Positions 3,703-7,959 of a stretch of 7,959 nt of DNA are shown one piece after another. The stretch comes from Planctomycetales bacterium (GTDB lineage Bacteria > 4484-113 > JAFGCY01), in assembly GCA_024645305.1 (NCBI GenBank), contig JAHEFU010000098.1, positions 1 through 7,959 on the forward strand, written 5' to 3'. The position numbers were made by a program, and so were the translations under genes. Position 1 is the first letter of the stretch. The number at the start of each line of letters is the position of its first letter. The notes under the pieces are model-generated. The model was given only the letters and a program-made list of their open reading frames with translations, was not told the origin of the DNA and searched no databases.

Positions 3703-6576
3703 TCAGCTGATCCAGCTCTGGACGACTGTGACGGGGTAGTATTCACCCTCAATTTCCACGAATGTGATGAACTGGCCCTGCAGGGCCATGCTGAGGTGCA
3801 TCAGGCGTGCTGTGCCACTAGGGAACTGCGGGCCGAAGGTCGTGTATGCCGACAGCTCATTGCCGTAGATGCCCGGTGCATCATCCGTCTCGATCGATAT
3901 CCGGTTGAAGCTGTTGTAGCCTTGCAGGTGTTCATTGCAGGCCGCTTTCATTTGCGGGCTGGTCAGGCAGATGTTCCAGGTGCCGGGCTGCCCGCCGATG
4001 GCTACGGGGCCAATCTCCTGCGGCAGTTCGATATAGCGCGCACACAGCGGCTGGCCCGGCACCCGGCTGCGCCACCAGTAGTCAAAGCCGGGACTGTACT
4101 GCGTGAAGAAGGCGATGCCGCGCGACAGCATGCGCTCCTCGGGTCCCAGATCAGCGCTGTCAGCCAGCGGATTGCGGTCGGCACCGTCCGCTATGCCGTC
4201 CCCGTCACTGTCGGCCAGCAGCGGATCCGTCAGCATCTGCCGCTCTGCGACATCCGGCAGGCCGTCCGCATCGCTGTCCTGGCGCAGCGTCGCCAGGTCC
4301 AGGCTGCTTTGCGCGAATGCCGCCGAGTTCATTTCGTAATACACCTGGACTTCACCGCCCTGCTCGCGGTAGTCATTTTCATGCCTTTCCAGTTCCGGTA
4401 CGTAGTGCCCGATGGAAACCAGGTCGCCATCCACGCTCAGTTCAATGCCGCGTGAGGGCAGGGAGTTGTCATCGCGGGCATCCGGGTCCACCCTGAGCGG
4501 CCCGCCGGGATGCCGCATGTAGAAGTAGGTATGGGACAGCCCGGTACTCAGCACTTCCTCATACGCGCCGTCGGCATCGTTGTCAATTGCCAGGAAAATG
4601 TCACGCTCGGAACTGAGGCCGTCAGCCACATAGGCCAGGTAGCGCGTGCTATCCTCCGTTACCACACTGGCCTGCCAGTACTCCGGGGCCTGGCCGTCGG
4701 GCTGGAAGATGTCTCCGAACACCGCTCCCTCGGGCTGAATGGCATAGGGTGGGCCGGGCTGCTCCCCACGCTCCGCCAGCAGGCCTGCATAGTATTCATC
4801 CAGCCAGAGCCGGGCCTCATGTCCACCACAGGCCGCGATGATGCCGGCACCGGCAAAGGGCATCCAAAACAGGCCTTCCGTTTCCTGCCAGCGCAGCATG
4901 TCCGCCGTCATGGACTCGTTGCCATTGTTGATCAGCCAGGCGATGAGGGAGTCGATGCAGCTGTACATCTGGAAATAGGACTGCGGATCCGGGGGCGGGG
5001 TCATGGCCAGGGCCAGCAAAGCCAGGCTGTCCAGCTGTGTGCTGCTCATTTCAGCAGCGTGGTTCTGCACGGCGCGGAAGGCATTGATTCCGGCTGCACT
5101 ACATTCGAGCATCAGAGCCGTGTCCCGGCTGGGATCCTCCAGCGCCATGTAGCGGGCCACGAGCTCTGCGTAGTCCGGCGGCAGCCTGTAGGCTGCCAGT
5201 TCACCGGGCAGCGGCTCGCCCTGTGCATCCAGCCTGATACTCAGCAGGTGGCTGTTGACTGACCAGTAGGAGTGGTTCAGCGGCCAACTGTCAAACAGGA
5301 CGAGCATTTCGTTGCCATCGAGCGCGATGTCATTGACATGCAGGCTCTCCAGGGCGGGGAGGCGCCGCTGCACATCCCTGAGCGGGTTGAGCAGTTCAAT
5401 CCCGGTCATGCCATCCTCGGCACTGCCGCTCCAGTACAGTCCGGCGCTGCCGAGCGCAAGGAACTGGGCATAGCGGTAGTGTTCGCCGTCCTGCTGCTCG
5501 AACAGCAGGCTGCCGTCAGAACGGTCATAGAGCCTGAAGCCGCTGTCATGGGAGATGAGGATCAGTTCGTCGTTCATTGTCATATTCAGGACGGGTACCT
5601 GGAACATGGCCTGCTGGGGCTGTTCCCAGAGCAGCTCCCCGCTGTGGATGTCATACATCCGCAAGAGCGGAGTGCCATCGAGCAGGGCCGGGTCCTCATC
5701 CACGTTGGCCAGGTCCATGCCCGGGAACTCAGACTGCACCTGCACCACCAGCCGGTCCGCATCACAGGCCGCGGCCCGGAACACCGCCCCGCCGATATCC
5801 AGCAGGGTACTGAGCTCCCCGATTTCATCCACCAGGTATAGCTTGCCCTCACCGAGGATGGCGACCGGCCACCGGGCGTCCCCGGCCGGCAGCACCGCGC
5901 TGTAGGAGAGGCCCAGGTCACGTTGCCAGAGCAGGTCGCCAGTCATGGTGTCGCGCAGTTCGACAGCCCGGAACTGTCCGTGGTCCTGCTGTCCCAGCGT
6001 ATCGCCGCGCAGTACGAGGGCCTGCTGCGTTCCCAGCCGGACCATCCGCGCGGCCGGCAGGGACCAGAGCTGCTCTGCTGTAGCCATGTCGTAGACCACC
6101 ATCTCGGCCATGGCGTTTGAGAAGGCGGCCAGGTTGTCAGTCGAATGCCACTGGCCCTGGGGCCACAGCGCGGCGGAGTCCGCGGGGGGAGTCCAGGCCT
6201 CCAGGCCGTCGCGGGATATGGCAAACTTCGAATCATAGCCGCTCAGCAGCATGAACTGGTCGGCGAGTTGCAGCTGTGAGGGAAAGATCTCAACGCCGAG
6301 CCAGGCATACCAGCCCTCCAGGGCGGGCAGCGCGGCAGCTTCACGGACCTGGTACTGGGCATCGAAGAATTCCTGGTCGGCGAGGGTGTCCTCCATGCTT
6401 GGGGGCTGAAACAGCCAGTCGGCGGGGTTGCCCTGCGCCAGCAGTCCTGTCACTACAGGCGGGTATTGCGCCAGGGGCGGGACTGCCTCAGCGGCGGTTT
6501 CATCCTGTGCGGATGAGTTTGCCGGACTGCAGAGAATAGCCGTTGCCAGCAGGATGCCGGTTAAGAGTCTGCGCAT
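3703..6576 (-). CDS. Large secreted protein (957 aa): beta-propeller-like region, helical middle, TSP3-type calcium repeats
   Basis: A signal peptide (MRRLLTGILLATAILCSPAN, cleavage probably near Ala23) sends the protein out of the cytoplasm. There is no convincing lipobox and no further membrane helix. Residues about 100-450 contain recurring strand units ending in YD/RD-x-GxxLW patterns (VVYDMATAEQLW, DTMTGDLLWQRDL, RMYDIHSGELLWEQ, FRLYDRSDGSLLFEQ), as in PQQ-like or WD-type beta-propellers. Residues about 465-605 are largely helical. Residues 767-803 carry two calcium loops of thrombospondin type 3/OmpA-linker style (DSDADGLPDVAE and DSDGDGIADGAD). A further domain of about 150 residues ends at 957 with four Cys (845, 870, 880 and one upstream in the helical part). 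GGGAGG at 6583-6588 supports the ATG at 6576. The gene is monocistronic between two copies of a direct repeat. It may be a periplasmic or surface sensor or adhesin, but this is inference. Confidence 0.93.
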   Translation of the reverse strand: MRRLLTGILLATAILCSPANSSAQDETAAEAVPPLAQYPPVVTGLLAQGNPADWLFQPPSMEDTLADQEFFDAQYQVREAAALPALEGWYAWLGVEIFPSQLQLADQFMLLSGYDSKFAISRDGLEAWTPPADSAALWPQGQWHSTDNLAAFSNAMAEMVVYDMATAEQLWSLPAARMVRLGTQQALVLRGDTLGQQDHGQFRAVELRDTMTGDLLWQRDLGLSYSAVLPAGDARWPVAILGEGKLYLVDEIGELSTLLDIGGAVFRAAACDADRLVVQVQSEFPGMDLANVDEDPALLDGTPLLRMYDIHSGELLWEQPQQAMFQVPVLNMTMNDELILISHDSGFRLYDRSDGSLLFEQQDGEHYRYAQFLALGSAGLYWSGSAEDGMTGIELLNPLRDVQRRLPALESLHVNDIALDGNEMLVLFDSWPLNHSYWSVNSHLLSIRLDAQGEPLPGELAAYRLPPDYAELVARYMALEDPSRDTALMLECSAAGINAFRAVQNHAAEMSSTQLDSLALLALAMTPPPDPQSYFQMYSCIDSLIAWLINNGNESMTADMLRWQETEGLFWMPFAGAGIIAACGGHEARLWLDEYYAGLLAERGEQPGPPYAIQPEGAVFGDIFQPDGQAPEYWQASVVTEDSTRYLAYVADGLSSERDIFLAIDNDADGAYEEVLSTGLSHTYFYMRHPGGPLRVDPDARDDNSLPSRGIELSVDGDLVSIGHYVPELERHENDYREQGGEVQVYYEMNSAAFAQSSLDLATLRQDSDADGLPDVAERQMLTDPLLADSDGDGIADGADRNPLADSADLGPEERMLSRGIAFFTQYSPGFDYWWRSRVPGQPLCARYIELPQEIGPVAIGGQPGTWNICLTSPQMKAACNEHLQGYNSFNRISIETDDAPGIYGNELSAYTTFGPQFPSGTARLMHLSMALQGQFITFVEIEGEYYPVTVVQSWIS
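4168..4278 (-). other. Calcium-binding TSP3-like repeat segment of the 957-aa protein
   Basis: Residues 767-803 contain two DxDxDGxxDxxE/D loops separated by a spacer with a TDP, and end in DRNPLAD. This is the usual pattern of thrombospondin type 3/cadherin-like calcium linkers in exported bacterial proteins, where they form rigid Ca-dependent stalks. A third acidic loop, DNDADGAYEE, occurs at 665-674. Confidence 0.85.
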
Positions 6577-6609
6577 GCTTGTCCTCCCGGGTGCAAAGAC
6601 GCCGAGGCA

Positions 6610-6618
6610 ATTCTAGCA
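6610..6618 (-). promoter_or_regulatory. Extended -10 promoter (TGCTAGAAT) of the 957-aa gene
   Basis: On the minus strand TGC (6618-6616) plus TAGAAT (6615-6610, 5 of 6 to consensus) forms an extended -10 element. Transcription would start near 6603, leaving a 27-base leader with GGGAGG. The TGC comes from the end of the repeat and the hexamer from unique sequence. The -35 position (6638-6633) falls in the terminator stem of pckA and does not match consensus. Confidence 0.5.
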
Positions 6619-6716
6619 AGGCGCGAAAAAAAGGGTGAGGCCAAAGCCTCACCCATGTGGATCTAAATTGTCTGCGAGCCGGAGCCTCGCGCTCCTGCGA
6701 ACTGAATGTCCGCGCT
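6616..6716 (-). repeat. Direct repeat copy 2, downstream of pckA
   Basis: This copy is identical to 3569-3662 over 94 bp and matches 100 of 101 bases overall, in the same orientation and 3047 bp away. It begins 3 bp after the pckA stop codon in the direction of transcription. Nothing in it is coding: frames reading through it appear in both copies only because the DNA is the same. Confidence 0.97.
6626..6654 (-). terminator. Rho-independent terminator of pckA (within repeat copy 2)
   Basis: This has the same perfect 9-bp stem GGGTGAGGC/GCCTCACCC with TTTG loop and T7 tract as copy 1, about 65 bases after the pckA stop. The T tract lies only about 8 bp before the extended -10 of the next gene, so the two transcription units are packed end to end. 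Confidence 0.93.
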
Positions 6717-6719
6717 CCG

Positions 6720-7959
6720 TCAGGCTCCCGGCACTGCGGCCTTGACGGCATCCGTCACGTCCGCGTCGTACTTGCCGAAGGCGTCCTTGAACATGCCGGC
6801 CAGTTTGTCAGCAGTGGCATCGTAGGCAGCCTTGTCCGCCCAGGTGTCGCGCGGGTTGAGGATTTCGCTCGGGACTCCCGGGCAGCTCGTGGGCACACTC
6901 AGCTTGAAGCGTGAGTCGGTCCAGTTCTCGACGCTGTCGAGGGAGCCGTCCAGTGCGGCATGCAGCATGGCCCGGCTGTACTTGATGCTGATGCGCTTGC
7001 CCACGCCGTAGCCGCCGCCGCTCCAGCCGGTGTTCAGCAGCCAGACCCGGCAGCCGTGCTTGGCAATGCGCTTGGAGAGCATGTCGCCGTACACACTGGG
7101 CTTGAGCGGCATGAAGGCCGCGCCGAAGCAGGTGCTGAATGTCGGGGAGGGCTCGGTCACGCCGACCTCCGTGCCGGCCACCTTGGCGGTGTAGCCCAGC
7201 AGGAACCAGACCTGGGCCTGCTCGGCCGTCAGGCGGCTGAGCGGAGGCAGGACGCCGTAGGCGTCGCAGGTCAGGAACACGATGTCGCTGGGGGTCGGCC
7301 CGGAGAGGGTCGGGGAGCTGTTGGAGATGATGCGCAGGTCATAGCCGCAACGGGTGTTCTCCGTCTTGCTCTTGTCGTCGAAGTCGATGATGCGGGTGGC
7401 GGGGTCGAAGCCCACGTTCTCGATCACTGTGCCGAAGCGGTGGCAGGCGTCCCAGATCTCCGGCTCGCCCTCCGCGCTGAGGTTGATCGTCTTGGCATAG
7501 CAGCCGCCTTCGTAGTTGTAGACGCCGCCGTCATGCCAGCCATGCTCGTCGTCCCCGATCAGGGTGCGGTGCGGGTCGGCGGAGAGGGAGGTCTTGCCGG
7601 TGCCGCTGAGTCCGAAGAACACGGCGCTCTTGCCGTTGCTGCCCGTATTGGCGCTGCAGTGCATGCTCATCACGCCGCGCAGCGGGTTCAGGTAGTTGAG
7701 CACGGTGAAGATACCCTTCTTGACCTCGCCGGCATAGTCGGAGCCGATCACGAGGATCATCTGCTCTTCGAAGTTGAGCAGGACATGCACCCCGGTGGGC
7801 CGGTCCTCGGCCTTGCAGAAGGGCACGCAGACCACGACCCAGTCCGGGTTGTGCTCCTCGGGAGCAACGGCCTGGTCGAGGCTGATGAACTGGTTCTGGG
7901 TGAACAGGGCCTGGAAGGGTTTCTCGGAAATCACGCGGACACCGAGGCGGTAGGCCTTT
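6720..7959 (-). CDS. pckA: ATP-dependent phosphoenolpyruvate carboxykinase, C-terminal ~413 residues (5' end outside window)
   Basis: PckA converts oxaloacetate plus ATP to phosphoenolpyruvate, CO2 and ADP, the entry step of gluconeogenesis, in the cytoplasm. The frame is open to the window edge (KAYRLGVRVISEKPFQ), so roughly 120 N-terminal residues are missing compared with E. coli PckA (540 aa). Diagnostic blocks are all present: GEVKKGIF with the metal-binding Lys, SMHCSAN with the metal-binding His, the kinase-1a P-loop GLSGTGKT (7590-7613), LIGDDEHGW with the metal-binding Asp, EGGCYAKTINLS, FDDKSKTENTR with the substrate Arg, GVLPPLSRLT and GKRISIKYSRAML for nucleotide binding. No key residue is lost. 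The insertion in GWSGGGYGVGKR is common in one branch of the family. The internal GTG at 7934 is not the true start. The gene ends in its own terminator, which lies inside a direct repeat. Confidence 0.98.
   Translation of the reverse strand, partial: KAYRLGVRVISEKPFQALFTQNQFISLDQAVAPEEHNPDWVVVCVPFCKAEDRPTGVHVLLNFEEQMILVIGSDYAGEVKKGIFTVLNYLNPLRGVMSMHCSANTGSNGKSAVFFGLSGTGKTSLSADPHRTLIGDDEHGWHDGGVYNYEGGCYAKTINLSAEGEPEIWDACHRFGTVIENVGFDPATRIIDFDDKSKTENTRCGYDLRIISNSSPTLSGPTPSDIVFLTCDAYGVLPPLSRLTAEQAQVWFLLGYTAKVAGTEVGVTEPSPTFSTCFGAAFMPLKPSVYGDMLSKRIAKHGCRVWLLNTGWSGGGYGVGKRISIKYSRAMLHAALDGSLDSVENWTDSRFKLSVPTSCPGVPSEILNPRDTWADKAAYDATADKLAGMFKDAFGKYDADVTDAVKAAVPGA

Larger units (their letters stand above)
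6577..6719. other. Intergenic region between pckA and the 957-aa gene
   Basis: These 143 bp hold repeat copy 2 with the pckA terminator (6616-6716) and, within the 39 bp left, the promoter and ribosome-binding site of the 957-aa gene. No gene lies here. Confidence 0.85.

Noticed and set aside
4510..5262. Long plus-strand frames opposite the 957-aa gene (also 3610-4455 and 5272-5841)
   Set aside because: They are antisense shadows in GC-rich coding DNA without recognisable domains; the minus-strand frame has a signal peptide, domain motifs and a ribosome site.

Overview
The window is GC-rich bacterial DNA. It carries housekeeping genes of proteobacterial type: ssb, an ATP-type phosphoenolpyruvate carboxykinase (pckA) and a GDP-mannose 4,6-dehydratase-like gene. 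Shine-Dalgarno sequences are clear and the Rho-independent terminators are conventional. Protein similarity recalled from memory suggests a gammaproteobacterium, but no marker here fixes the lineage. No rRNA, tRNA, CRISPR array, transposase or phage structural gene is visible.

Layout. (a) 1-733, minus strand: ssb with a poly-glycine linker and a non-canonical C-terminus, followed by the start of a small single-pass membrane protein that runs off the left edge. (b) 734-820: a compact divergent promoter region. (c) 821-1801, plus strand: a GMD-family short-chain dehydratase with a GTG start, probably leaderless, in which the family's catalytic Glu position reads as Ala. (d) 1788-2318, minus strand: a thioredoxin-fold protein with a CNHC motif, whose 3' end overlaps the GMD-like gene by 14 bp. 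(e) 2319-2437: a second divergent promoter region. (f) 2438-2923, plus strand: a secreted protein with 14 cysteines and its own extended -10 promoter, followed by a perfect 16-bp palindrome and a UUCG-loop terminator. (g) 3005-3400, minus strand: a small helical orphan protein. (h) 3401-3702: non-coding, with an AT-rich stretch and then a repeat. (i) 3703-6576, minus strand: a 957-aa secreted protein with a PQQ/WD-like beta-propeller region, a helical middle and calcium-binding TSP3-type repeats. (j) 6577-6719: non-coding promoter, plus the second repeat copy. (k) 6720-7959, minus strand: the C-terminal three quarters of pckA.

The most unusual feature is a 94-bp perfect direct repeat (101 bp with one mismatch) at 3569-3669 and 6616-6716. 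Each copy lies just downstream of a minus-strand gene (the 957-aa gene and pckA) and contains an identical terminator hairpin. The 957-aa gene with its own promoter is therefore bracketed by the repeats as a 3047-bp unit that homologous recombination could remove or duplicate, leaving pckA with an intact terminator. The genes do not form one pathway. They look like independent, mostly monocistronic units: two housekeeping genes, one nucleotide-sugar enzyme-like gene, one redox protein and two unrelated secreted proteins.
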